DNA of 64,000 nucleotides from Actinomycetota bacterium (GTDB lineage Bacteria; Actinomycetota; Acidimicrobiia; Acidimicrobiales; Palsa-688), in assembly GCA_021323695.1 (NCBI GenBank), contig JAJPKN010000020.1:62001-126000 (forward strand), read 5' to 3'. Under the pieces are notes generated by a model. The model was not told the DNA's origin. It was given only the letters and a program-made list of their open reading frames with translations, and did no database searches. This document shows, piece by piece, positions 1 to 7,924 of this stretch; position 1 is the first letter of the stretch, and every line of letters starts with the position of its first letter. The position numbers and the translations under genes were made by a program.

Positions 1-66
1 CAGATGGCGGCCGACGTCGAGGCCACCCGGGCCGCCCTGGCCGCGGCCCGCCCGCCCGGACGGTAA
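1..66 (+). CDS. ribF: Riboflavin kinase/FAD synthetase, C-terminal end (partial)
   Basis: Only the last 21 codons are inside the window, ending at TAA 64-66. The C-terminal peptide QMAADVEATRAAL resembles the final helix of bifunctional RibF (riboflavin to FMN to FAD). The call rests mostly on context: in actinobacteria ribF commonly precedes rpsO and pnp, which follow here. No catalytic motif is visible, so another gene cannot be excluded. Confidence 0.5.
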   Translation, partial: QMAADVEATRAALAAARPPGR

Positions 67-155
67 GCCTCGGGGCCACCGGGGTCGCCTCGGCGCCAGG
101 GGCCAGCACGGGGGCGACCAGCCAGCCGAGGACGACCTGCTAAGATGCCGCTGAC

Positions 156-413
156 ATGCCGGAGAAAGCCGCCACGATCGAGTCGTACCGCCTGCACCCC
201 ACCGACACAGGCTCGCCGGAGGTGCAAGTGGCGTTGCTGAGCGAGCGCATTGCCCACCTGACCGAGCACCTGAGGGCTCACAAGCACGACCACCACTCGC
301 GCCGGGGCCTCATGATGCTGATCGGCCGCCGGCGGCGCCTGCTCGACTACGTCCGCAACAATGACGTTGAGCGGTACCGTGAGCTGATTGGGCGGCTTGG
401 CCTACGCCGCTGA
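156..413 (+). CDS. rpsO: 30S ribosomal protein S15
   Basis: The 85-residue protein matches the usual S15 length of about 89. It carries the family signature: [16 protein letters not shown] near residues 17-32, the HDHHSRRGL block, and [10 protein letters not shown] near residues 58-67. S15 binds 16S rRNA early in assembly of the 30S platform. It starts at ATG 156 and lies 205 bases before pnp, the widely conserved rpsO-pnp arrangement. The spacer holds a long hairpin that probably controls both genes. Confidence 0.97.
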   Translation: MPEKAATIESYRLHPTDTGSPEVQVALLSERIAHLTEHLRAHKHDHHSRRGLMMLIGRRRRLLDYVRNNDVERYRELIGRLGLRR

Positions 414-434
414 GCTCACCTTGCCCAGCACCCC

Positions 435-523
435 AGCGCGAGGTTGCGGTCAGCTGCCAGTCGAGGATCTCCACCAAAGGTGGCGTGGAGGTCGTCAACT
501 GACAACTGGCTCGACCTGCGCGG
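435..523 (+). promoter_or_regulatory. Long imperfect hairpin between rpsO and pnp (RNase III/PNPase control region)
   Basis: Two arms of about 40 bases face each other around a small loop. The inner stem CCACC-AAA-GGTGG (471-483) is perfect. Outside it, CAGCTGCCAGTCGAGGATC (451-469) pairs imperfectly with the sequence near 489-507, and the outer parts pair with 509-522. Seen: the inverted repeat with mismatches and bulges. Known: in E. coli and Streptomyces the rpsO-pnp spacer holds a stem-loop cleaved by RNase III, and an Actino-pnp RNA motif has been described before actinobacterial pnp genes. Inferred: this is the processing/autoregulation site of pnp. Membership of the named motif was not tested. 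Confidence 0.6.
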
Positions 524-618
524 GTGGCTGCGGCGCCCAGGCCGCCGGCACTGACCACACCAGGCCGTTGGCTCGGCCACTAGGAGGCTCATGAGGGCCG
601 GAAGGAGCACCCACTGCG

Positions 619-3051
619 ATGGGAGAGCCGTTCGTTTCTGTTTCAGCGCCGGTTTCGGGTACCACTAAGTCGCTGACGTTGGAGACTGGCTTATTGGCGC
701 GCCAGTCCCAAGGGGCGGTCATTGGCCGCATCGGCGACACCGTCGTGCTGGCCACTGCCAATGCTGCCCCCAGCGCGCCTGAGGGCATCGACTTTTTCCC
801 GCTTACCGTGGACGTCGAAGAAAAGATGTACGCGGCGGGCAAGATCCCCGGGTCGTTCTTCCGCCGGGAGGGCCGGCCGACCGAGAGCGCCATCTTGACT
901 GCCCGGCTCATAGACCGGCCCCTGCGCCCTTCGTTCGCCGACGGCTACCGCAACGAGACCCAGGTCATAGTCACGGTCCTGGGGGCGGACCTGGTCAACC
1001 CCCACGACGTCATCGCCATCAACGCGGCCAGCGCTGCGCTCATGGTCTCGGGGATCCCCTTCGAGGGGCCGGTGGGAGCGGTGCGTGTCGCGTACACCCA
1101 AGAGGGCACATGGCTGGCGAACCCCACCTATGAGGAAGGCGACGCGTCGACCTTCGAGCTGGTGGTGGCCGGCCGTGCCCTGCCCGACGGCGACGTGGCG
1201 ATAATGATGGTCGAAGCCGGCGGGACCGAGCGGGCCTGGCAGTACTACAGCCAGGGCGCGCCCAAGGTCACCGAGGAGGTGATCGCCGAGGGGATCGAGG
1301 CGGCCAAGGTCTGGGTCAAAGAGTCGGTCGAGCTTCAACGCAAGCTCGTCGCCGAAGCCGGCTCACGCCCGCCGCTGGCCTATGAGCCCCGCAAGGACTA
1401 CGGCCCCGACGTCTACGAAAAGGTGGAGGCGCTGGGGGCCGAGCGGTTGGCGAAGGCCACCACGATATCGCTGAAGTCGGAGCGGGAGGCCGCCATCAGC
1501 CAAGCGACCGCCTCGTTGGTGGAGGAACTGGCCCCCGAGCTGCCCGGGCGGGAAAAGGAAATAGCCGCTGCGGCCCGTTCGCTGGTCAAGGCCATCGTCC
1601 GCCAGCGCATCGTCAACGAGGGCACCCGCATCGACGGCCGGTCCACCCGCGATATCCGCCCTCTTTTGGCCCAGGTGGGCCTGGTGCCCACTGCCCACGG
1701 CTCGGGCCTGTTCCAGAGGGGGGAGACCCAGGTGCTCAATATTGCGACCCTGGGCATGCCCCGCATGGACCAGCTGCTCGACACCATCGGCGCGGACGAG
1801 CGCAAGCGCTACATGCACCACTACAACATGCCGCCGTTTGCCAACGGCGAGGTGGGCAGGGTGGGCAGCCCCAAGCGGCGCGAGATAGGCCACGGCCTCT
1901 TGGCCGAGCGGGCGCTGCTGCCCGTGGTACCTCCCTTCGAGGAGTTCCCTTACGCCATCCGGCTGGTCTCCGAGGTGCTCTCGTCCAACGGCTCCACCTC
2001 GATGGCCTCTGTGTGCGCGTCGACGCTGTCGCTCATGGACGCCGGCGTGCCCATAAAGGCACCGGTGGCGGGCATAGCCATGGGCCTGGTCCGGGAGGCC
2101 GGCAAGTACGTGACGCTCACCGACATCTTGGGCGCAGAGGACGCGTTCGGCGACATGGACTTCAAGGTCGCAGGCACGGCCGACTTCGTGACCGCCCTCC
2201 AGCTCGACACCAAGATCGACGGCCTGCCCGCGAGCGTGCTGGCCGAGGCCTTGCGCCAGGCCCGTGACGCCCGCCTGCAGATCCTGGAGGTGATGAAGCA
2301 GGCGATCAGCGAGCCGCGGGCCGAGGTGCGGGACAGCGCCCCCAAGATCGTGACCCTGGAGATACCCATCGACAAGGTAGGCGAAGTCATAGGGCCCAAG
2401 GGCAAGGTGATCAATTCCATCCAGCAGGAGACGGGGGCGGAGGTGAGCGTCGACGACGACGGCGTCGTCGGGACCGTCACCATCGGGGCGCGCGACGCTG
2501 GCGCGGCCAAAGAAGCCCTGAGGCGTATCGAGCTCATCTTGAACCCGCCCACCGCCCAGGTGGGGGCGACCTACAAAGGCAAGGTCGTGAACATCACCAA
2601 GTTCGGGGCGTTCGTGAACATCCTGCCCGGTCGCGACGGCTTGGTGCACATTTCCAAGCTCGGCCCGCTGGCCCAAGGCAAGCGGGTGGAGCGCGTAGAG
2701 GACGTCCTTTCGCTGGGCGACGAGCTCGAAGTCCGGGTCGACGACATAGACCAGTTGGGCAAGGTCTCCCTCTCCCTCCAGGGTGCCTCGGGTGGGCCGG
2801 GTAGCCCTGGCGGGCCAGGTTCCCCGGCCGACGAGTACCGGACGGTCTCTTTCGAGGAGTCATGGGAGGAGGAGGCCAGGACCACCTTCGGCGACCTGGG
2901 GCCTGGGCCTGACGACAGCCCCCGGGCGGCGGGTGCCTCTTCGGGAGCTGGGCCCTCGGTGCCACCGCACGGCCGGGGCGACCGGGCCAGGGAGGGCAGG
3001 GGCGACGGGCAAGCCCGTGGGCCTCGCCGCAACCGCCGCCGCCACCACTAG
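619..3051 (+). CDS. pnp: Polyribonucleotide nucleotidyltransferase (PNPase)
   Basis: The 810-residue protein degrades RNA 3' to 5' using phosphate. Domains in order: first RNase PH fold (about 1-230), helical linker, second RNase PH fold (about 330-560), KH domain with EVIGPKGKVINSIQQ (near 587-601), S1 domain (about 647-720, with KFGAFVNILPGRDGLVHIS) and a low-complexity Gly/Arg tail of about 90 residues typical of actinobacteria and absent from E. coli PNPase. ATG 619 has a good ribosome site AAGGAG (602-607). It follows rpsO and the hairpin and precedes an M16 peptidase. Confidence 0.97.
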   Translation: MGEPFVSVSAPVSGTTKSLTLETGLLARQSQGAVIGRIGDTVVLATANAAPSAPEGIDFFPLTVDVEEKMYAAGKIPGSFFRREGRPTESAILTARLIDRPLRPSFADGYRNETQVIVTVLGADLVNPHDVIAINAASAALMVSGIPFEGPVGAVRVAYTQEGTWLANPTYEEGDASTFELVVAGRALPDGDVAIMMVEAGGTERAWQYYSQGAPKVTEEVIAEGIEAAKVWVKESVELQRKLVAEAGSRPPLAYEPRKDYGPDVYEKVEALGAERLAKATTISLKSEREAAISQATASLVEELAPELPGREKEIAAAARSLVKAIVRQRIVNEGTRIDGRSTRDIRPLLAQVGLVPTAHGSGLFQRGETQVLNIATLGMPRMDQLLDTIGADERKRYMHHYNMPPFANGEVGRVGSPKRREIGHGLLAERALLPVVPPFEEFPYAIRLVSEVLSSNGSTSMASVCASTLSLMDAGVPIKAPVAGIAMGLVREAGKYVTLTDILGAEDAFGDMDFKVAGTADFVTALQLDTKIDGLPASVLAEALRQARDARLQILEVMKQAISEPRAEVRDSAPKIVTLEIPIDKVGEVIGPKGKVINSIQQETGAEVSVDDDGVVGTVTIGARDAGAAKEALRRIELILNPPTAQVGATYKGKVVNITKFGAFVNILPGRDGLVHISKLGPLAQGKRVERVEDVLSLGDELEVRVDDIDQLGKVSLSLQGASGGPGSPGGPGSPADEYRTVSFEESWEEEARTTFGDLGPGPDDSPRAAGASSGAGPSVPPHGRGDRAREGRGDGQARGPRRNRRRHH

Positions 3052-3061
3052 CGTCTGAGCT

Positions 3062-4450
3062 GTGCCTTCGGCTGGGGGTGCTCGGAACCGCTCTGGCGTT
3101 GCCCAGGCAAGCCAGCGGGTGAGCCAGCAGCGCAGCACGGTGCGCACCACCGTGGCCGAAGGAGGCCTCACGGTGGTCACCGAGCGCATGCCCTGGGTGC
3201 GGTCGGCCAGCCTCGGCTTTTGGGTGGGCACCGGCTCGGTGGACGAGCCCGACGAGCTGGCCGGCGCGTCGCATTTCCTAGAGCACCTGCTCTTCAAGGG
3301 CACCGACACGCTGGGCGCCCGGGAGATAGCCGAGCTGGTGGACGCCGTGGGCGGGGACCTCAACGCCTTCACCACCAAGGAGCACACCGCGTTCTACGTC
3401 CGGCTGCTAGCCGACGCGGTGGACCTCGGGCTGGACATCTTGTCCCAGATCATCTGGGGCCCGGCCCTGCGGCCCGAGGAGCTGGAGGCGGAGCGCCAGG
3501 TCATCTTGGACGAGATATTGATGCACGCCGACGAGCCCGCGGACGCAGTCCACGACTACTTCAACGCGGCCATGTACCCGGGCCACCCGCTGGGGCGCGA
3601 CGTCCTCGGGCTGGAGGCAACCGTCCGGGCCATCAGCCGGGACCAGGTCGCCGGTTTCCACCGCCAGCATTACCGCACCGCCAACATCGTCGTCACCGCG
3701 GCCGGCAACATCGACCACGGCTTCATCGTCGACGGGGTGGTGGCGCGCCTGGAGAAGGCCGCTGCCCAAGCCGGGGCGGGCAGCGGGTTGCTCGGGGGTG
3801 GGGCGCCGGCGCGGCGGCGGCCGGTGGCCCCGCCTCTGGACCGCCTCGTCGTGGAGCGGCCGACGGAGCAGGCTCACATCATGGTCGGCATGCCCGGCCT
3901 GGACCGCGACCACCCTGACCGCCAGGTGCTGAACGTGATCGACTACGTGCTCGGCGGGGGCATGTCGAGCCGGCTGTTCCAGGTCATCCGGGAGGAGCGG
4001 GGGCTGGCCTACAACGTGTACTCGTACCGTTCCGGTTACCAGGGTGCCGGCGACTTGGCCGTCTACGCCGGGACCTCGCCGGCGCGGGCCAAGGAGGTGG
4101 TGGGGCTCATCGCCAGCGAGCTGGACAAGATGGCGGACAAGGGCGTCAGCGAAGAGGAGCTGCGGGCCGCCCGCAGCCACATCCGGGGTTCCACCGCCCT
4201 GGGCCTGGAGGACTCCGGAGCCCGTATGAGCCGGCTCGGGCGCGCCCAGCTGGCCCATGGGCGAGTGCCGTCGCTGGCGGAGCTGGACCGCCAGGTGGAG
4301 GCGGTGACGACCGACGACCTCCGCCGCGTGGCCGCCCAGGTCCTAGGTGGGCCTCGGGCGCTGGTGGTGCTCGGCCCGTTCGGGGAGGACGCCTTCTCGG
4401 ACTGGGACAGCCGGGCCGGTGGGCCGGGCGCCAGGCCGGGGGCCACCTGA
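3062..4450 (+). CDS. M16 family zinc metallopeptidase (PepR/insulinase-like)
   Basis: The 462-residue protein has the inverted zinc motif HFLEH (H71, E74, H75 from the GTG at 3062) and a distal acidic cluster in EELEAERQVILDEI, as in M16B peptidases. A second peptidase-like half follows, with GMSSRLFQVIREERGLAYNVYSY near residues 300-325. Its position directly after pnp and before dapB matches mycobacterial pepR. No signal peptide is seen, so it is probably cytosolic. The start is uncertain: GTG 3119 is an alternative that removes a poorly conserved leader of 19 residues. Confidence 0.9.
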   Translation: MPSAGGARNRSGVAQASQRVSQQRSTVRTTVAEGGLTVVTERMPWVRSASLGFWVGTGSVDEPDELAGASHFLEHLLFKGTDTLGAREIAELVDAVGGDLNAFTTKEHTAFYVRLLADAVDLGLDILSQIIWGPALRPEELEAERQVILDEILMHADEPADAVHDYFNAAMYPGHPLGRDVLGLEATVRAISRDQVAGFHRQHYRTANIVVTAAGNIDHGFIVDGVVARLEKAAAQAGAGSGLLGGGAPARRRPVAPPLDRLVVERPTEQAHIMVGMPGLDRDHPDRQVLNVIDYVLGGGMSSRLFQVIREERGLAYNVYSYRSGYQGAGDLAVYAGTSPARAKEVVGLIASELDKMADKGVSEEELRAARSHIRGSTALGLEDSGARMSRLGRAQLAHGRVPSLAELDRQVEAVTTDDLRRVAAQVLGGPRALVVLGPFGEDAFSDWDSRAGGPGARPGAT

Positions 4451-4451
4451 G

Positions 4452-5255
4452 GTGCTGCGAGTCGGCGTGTTCGGCGCCGGCGGGCGGATGGGCGCGTCCG
4501 TGTGCCGAGCCGTGAGGGAGGACCCAGGCCTTGAGCTGGTGGCGGCCGTCGACCCGGCTCGCGCCGGCGAGGGCGCCGAGGTGGCCGGCGTCCCCATCAG
4601 CGCCTCCCGGGAGGCTATGGCCGCGTCCGGTGCCCAGGTAGCGGTGGACTTCACCGTGGCCGCGGCGGCTCACGGCAACGCCCTGTGGTGCGCCGACCAG
4701 GGCATCCATGCCGTGGTGGGCACCACCGGCCTGTCCGCGGCCGCGCTGGAGGAGCTGAAGGGCCGCTTCTTGGCGAGCGACGGGCGGGCCAACTGCGTGG
4801 TCGCCCCCAACTTTGCCATCGGCGCGGTGCTCATGATGCGCTTCGCCGAGCTGGCTGCCCCCTGGTTCGAAACTGTGGAGGTCATAGAGCTGCACCACGA
4901 CGCCAAGCTCGACGCCCCCTCGGGCACGGCCCAGTTGACGGCCCAACGGGTGGCCGCGGCGCGCCAGCACCGGGAGGCACAGGGCGGTGGCGCGGCCCCC
5001 CGAGCGGCCCCCCCCAACCCGGCCCGGGGAGCTGAGGTGGCGCCGGGGGTGGCGGTCCACTCGGTCCGCTTGCGCGGCCTGGTCGCCCACCAGGAGGTGC
5101 TCTTCGGGACGGCGGGCCAGGTGCTCACCATCCGCCACGACTCGCTCGACCGCAGCTCGTTCATGCCCGGGGTACTGCTCGCCATCAAGGAGGTGCCCCG
5201 CCGGCCCGGGTTCACCCTGGGCCTGGACGCCTTGCTCGGGCTGGGGCAGCGCTAG
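4452..5255 (+). CDS. dapB: 4-hydroxy-tetrahydrodipicolinate reductase
   Basis: Reduces the DapA product with NAD(P)H in the lysine/m-DAP pathway. GTG 4452 gives a protein of 267 residues starting VLRVGVFGAGGRMG, the Rossmann dinucleotide-binding motif at the N-terminus where it belongs; the start lies one base past the upstream stop. VVGTTGLS and the catalytic block ELHHDAKLDAPSGTA are intact. dapA follows after about 50 bases. Confidence 0.95.
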   Translation: MLRVGVFGAGGRMGASVCRAVREDPGLELVAAVDPARAGEGAEVAGVPISASREAMAASGAQVAVDFTVAAAAHGNALWCADQGIHAVVGTTGLSAAALEELKGRFLASDGRANCVVAPNFAIGAVLMMRFAELAAPWFETVEVIELHHDAKLDAPSGTAQLTAQRVAAARQHREAQGGGAAPRAAPPNPARGAEVAPGVAVHSVRLRGLVAHQEVLFGTAGQVLTIRHDSLDRSSFMPGVLLAIKEVPRRPGFTLGLDALLGLGQR

Positions 5256-5306
5256 GGCCGCGGTAGTGGCATAGGCTCTAGCCATGGGACTGTGGGAGCC
5301 TCGCTG

Positions 5307-6212
5307 ATGCCTGCCCCGGGCCGCTTCGGGGCGGTGATATGCGCCATGGTGACCCCGTTCGACGACCGGGGGGAGCTGGACCTCGACGGTGCCGCTCACT
5401 TGGCCCGATGGCTGGTGGACAACGGCAACGACGCCTTGGTGCTGACGGGGACGACCGGCGAGGCGCCGGTGCTCAGTGACGACGAGAAGCGCCAGGTGTG
5501 GCAGGCGGTACGCGAGGCCGTGACTGTCCCCGTCATCGCCGGGACGGGGACGGCCAGCACTGGCCACACGGTGGAGCTGACCAAGGCGGCCGCCGATGCC
5601 GGCGCCGATGCGGTGCTGGTGGTCACCCCCTACTACAACCGCCCTTCTCAGGCAGGTATAGCGGCCCATTTCCGGGCCGTGGCCGAGGCGAGCCCCCTGC
5701 CGGTGCTCGCCTACGACATCCCGTCCCGCACCGGCCGCCCGCTCATGGCCTCTACGCTGCTGCAGCTGGCCCGCGAGGGTGTGCTGGCCGGGGTCAAGGA
5801 CGCGGCGGGGTCGCCCTCGGCGACGGCCGCACTGGTCGCCCGCGCCCCGGCTGGCTTCGAGGTCTACAGCGGCGACGACTCGCTGACCCTTCCCCTGCTG
5901 GCGGTCGGGGCCGTCGGGGTGATCAGCGTGGCCTCGCACTGGGCCGGCCCCGAGATGAGCGAGATGGTGGCCGCGTTCACCAAGGGTGACAATGAAGCGG
6001 CCCGGGCAATGAACGCCCGGCTGGTGGGGTCCTGGGAGTACGAGGCCAGCGACGAGGCCCCCAACCCGGTGCCCACCAAGGTCATGCTCCGCAGCTTGGG
6101 CCTGCCCGCCGGCCCGTGCCGCCCGCCCATGGGCCCCGTGCCGGCCGGGCTGGAGGACCGAGCCAGGCATGTCTGGGCCGCCCTGCGCGACCCGGGCGTG
6201 CACCGCCGTTGA
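5307..6212 (+). CDS. dapA: 4-hydroxy-tetrahydrodipicolinate synthase
   Basis: Condenses pyruvate with aspartate semialdehyde, the first committed step to m-DAP and lysine. The (beta/alpha)8 aldolase family residues are visible: TGTTGEAPVLSDDEK near residue 45, the VVTPYYNRPSQAG tyrosine region, and Schiff-base lysine K164 in GVKDAAGS. ATG 5307 is chosen because GGGAG lies just upstream; an in-frame GTG at 5292 would add five residues. The stop overlaps the probable TTG start of the RNase J gene. Confidence 0.95.
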   Translation: MPAPGRFGAVICAMVTPFDDRGELDLDGAAHLARWLVDNGNDALVLTGTTGEAPVLSDDEKRQVWQAVREAVTVPVIAGTGTASTGHTVELTKAAADAGADAVLVVTPYYNRPSQAGIAAHFRAVAEASPLPVLAYDIPSRTGRPLMASTLLQLAREGVLAGVKDAAGSPSATAALVARAPAGFEVYSGDDSLTLPLLAVGAVGVISVASHWAGPEMSEMVAAFTKGDNEAARAMNARLVGSWEYEASDEAPNPVPTKVMLRSLGLPAGPCRPPMGPVPAGLEDRARHVWAALRDPGVHRR

Positions 6213-7882
6213 GCCCGGGCGCCTCGCCCCCCGTCCGGGTCGCGTTCTTGGGCGGCTTGGGCGAGATCGGGCGCAACTGCGCCTGGGTCGAGGTGCAGGG
6301 CCGGGCGGTGCTCATCGACTGCGGGCTCATGTTCCCCGGCCCCGAGATGCTGGGGGTGGACCTGGTCCTGCCCGACTTCACCTATGTCATAGAGAACGCG
6401 AGCCGCCTGGAAGCCTGCGTGCTCACCCACGGCCACGAGGACCATTGCGGCGCTCTGGCTTACCTCCTGCGTGAAGTCAGTTTTCCCGTCTACGGCTCGC
6501 GGGTCGCGCTGGAGATAGCGAAGAACCGTATCGAGGAAGCTGGCTGCCTGGACCGCACCGAACTGGTCGCGGTCAAGGACGGCGAGAGGCGCCCGGTCGG
6601 GCCTTTCGACGTGGAGTTCATCCCGGTCACCCATTCGGTGCCCGAAGGCTTCGCCCTCGCCCTCCATACCCCTCAGGGCGTGATCTTGCACTCCGGGGAC
6701 TTCAAGCTGGACCTGACCCCGGTGGACGGGCGCTCGACCGACCTCGCCCGTATAGGTGCCCTGGCGGCCGAGGAGGGAGTGAGGCTGTTGCTCTCCGACT
6801 CGACCAATGCCGAAGAGGGAGGCTTCGCCCCCTCCGAATCGACGGTGGGCAAGGTGCTGGCCGACCTTTTCGCGGCCCACCCGGGCAAGCGGGTGATCGT
6901 GAGCTGTTTTGCCAGCCATGTCCACCGCGTCCAGCAAATTGCCGACGCGGCCATCGCGTCGGGGCGGTTCGTCGCGACCCTCGGCCGGTCCATGGCTCGC
7001 AACGTGGCCACGGCCCGCGAGCTCGGCCTGTTGCACATCCCCGACGACCGCCTGGTCGACATCGAAAAGGCCGGCACGTTGCGGCCCGAGCAGATCTGCA
7101 TCATCAGCACGGGCTCTCAAGGCGAGCCCATGTCTGCCCTGGCCCTCATGGCTGCGGGCGAGAACCGCTACGTGAAGGTGGGCGAGGGCGACTTGGTGGT
7201 GCTCTCTTCGCACGCCATCCCGGGGAACGAGTCGGACGTCGGCAAGGTCATCGACGGCTTGTGCCGGGCGGGTGCCGAGGTGGTGCACTCCGGGCTGGCC
7301 GCCGTGCACGCCTCGGGCCACGCCATGCGAGAAGAGCTCAAGCTGTTGATATCCCTGGCCCGGCCCCAGGCGTTCATCCCCGTGCACGGCGAGTTCCGCC
7401 ACCTGCTGCACCATGCCCGCTTGGCCTTGGAGATGGGGGTGCCCGAAGAGGGCGTCTTGTTGGCCGAGGACGGCGACGTGGTGGAGCTCAACGACGATGG
7501 CATCCAGTTCGTCGGGGAGGTGCCGGCAGGGTACCTCTATGTGGACGGCATCGTCGGCGACGTGGGCCCGGGGGTGCTCCGGGACCGGCGCCTACTGGCC
7601 GAGGAGGGCGTGGTTGTGGTCGTCGTCACCGTTGACGCCCAGAGCGGGACCGTGCTCACTGGCCCCGAGATCATCACCCGCGGTTGGGTCTATGCCCCCG
7701 AAGCAGAAAAACTGCTCGATGAGGCGCGCGAGGTGGTGCTGGCTGCGCTGGAGGAGCCACCGGACGCCAACCCGCTCGACTTCGAGACCCTGAAGCGCCG
7801 GGCCAGGCAGGCCCTGGGGCGCTTCGTGCAGGAACGGACCCGGCGCCGGCCCATGATCGTGCCGGTCGTCATGGAGGTGTAG
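6209..7882 (+). CDS. rnj: Ribonuclease J
   Basis: Metallo-beta-lactamase/beta-CASP nuclease with combined 5' exo- and endonuclease activity in RNA processing. From TTG 6209 it is 557 residues, the usual RNase J length. The metal-binding HGHEDHCGAL lies near residue 74, with SDSTNAEEGG, the beta-CASP block and PVHGEFRHLLHH further on. The TTG start gives a TTGA overlap with dapA; longer in-frame starts inside dapA add only low-complexity residues. dapA followed by an RNase J gene is a familiar actinobacterial arrangement. Confidence 0.93.
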   Translation: MSPGASPPVRVAFLGGLGEIGRNCAWVEVQGRAVLIDCGLMFPGPEMLGVDLVLPDFTYVIENASRLEACVLTHGHEDHCGALAYLLREVSFPVYGSRVALEIAKNRIEEAGCLDRTELVAVKDGERRPVGPFDVEFIPVTHSVPEGFALALHTPQGVILHSGDFKLDLTPVDGRSTDLARIGALAAEEGVRLLLSDSTNAEEGGFAPSESTVGKVLADLFAAHPGKRVIVSCFASHVHRVQQIADAAIASGRFVATLGRSMARNVATARELGLLHIPDDRLVDIEKAGTLRPEQICIISTGSQGEPMSALALMAAGENRYVKVGEGDLVVLSSHAIPGNESDVGKVIDGLCRAGAEVVHSGLAAVHASGHAMREELKLLISLARPQAFIPVHGEFRHLLHHARLALEMGVPEEGVLLAEDGDVVELNDDGIQFVGEVPAGYLYVDGIVGDVGPGVLRDRRLLAEEGVVVVVVTVDAQSGTVLTGPEIITRGWVYAPEAEKLLDEAREVVLAALEEPPDANPLDFETLKRRARQALGRFVQERTRRRPMIVPVVMEV

Positions 7883-7924
7883 GGCGCGGGCCCGGACGGG
7901 CCAGGGCCCCTCAGGCGTCCCCCT

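Noticed and set aside
4146-6203. 685-codon open frame on the minus strand
   Set aside because: It runs antisense to dapB and dapA, which have complete family motifs. The product is rich in His, Gly, Arg and Pro without any domain, as expected for shadow frames at this GC content.
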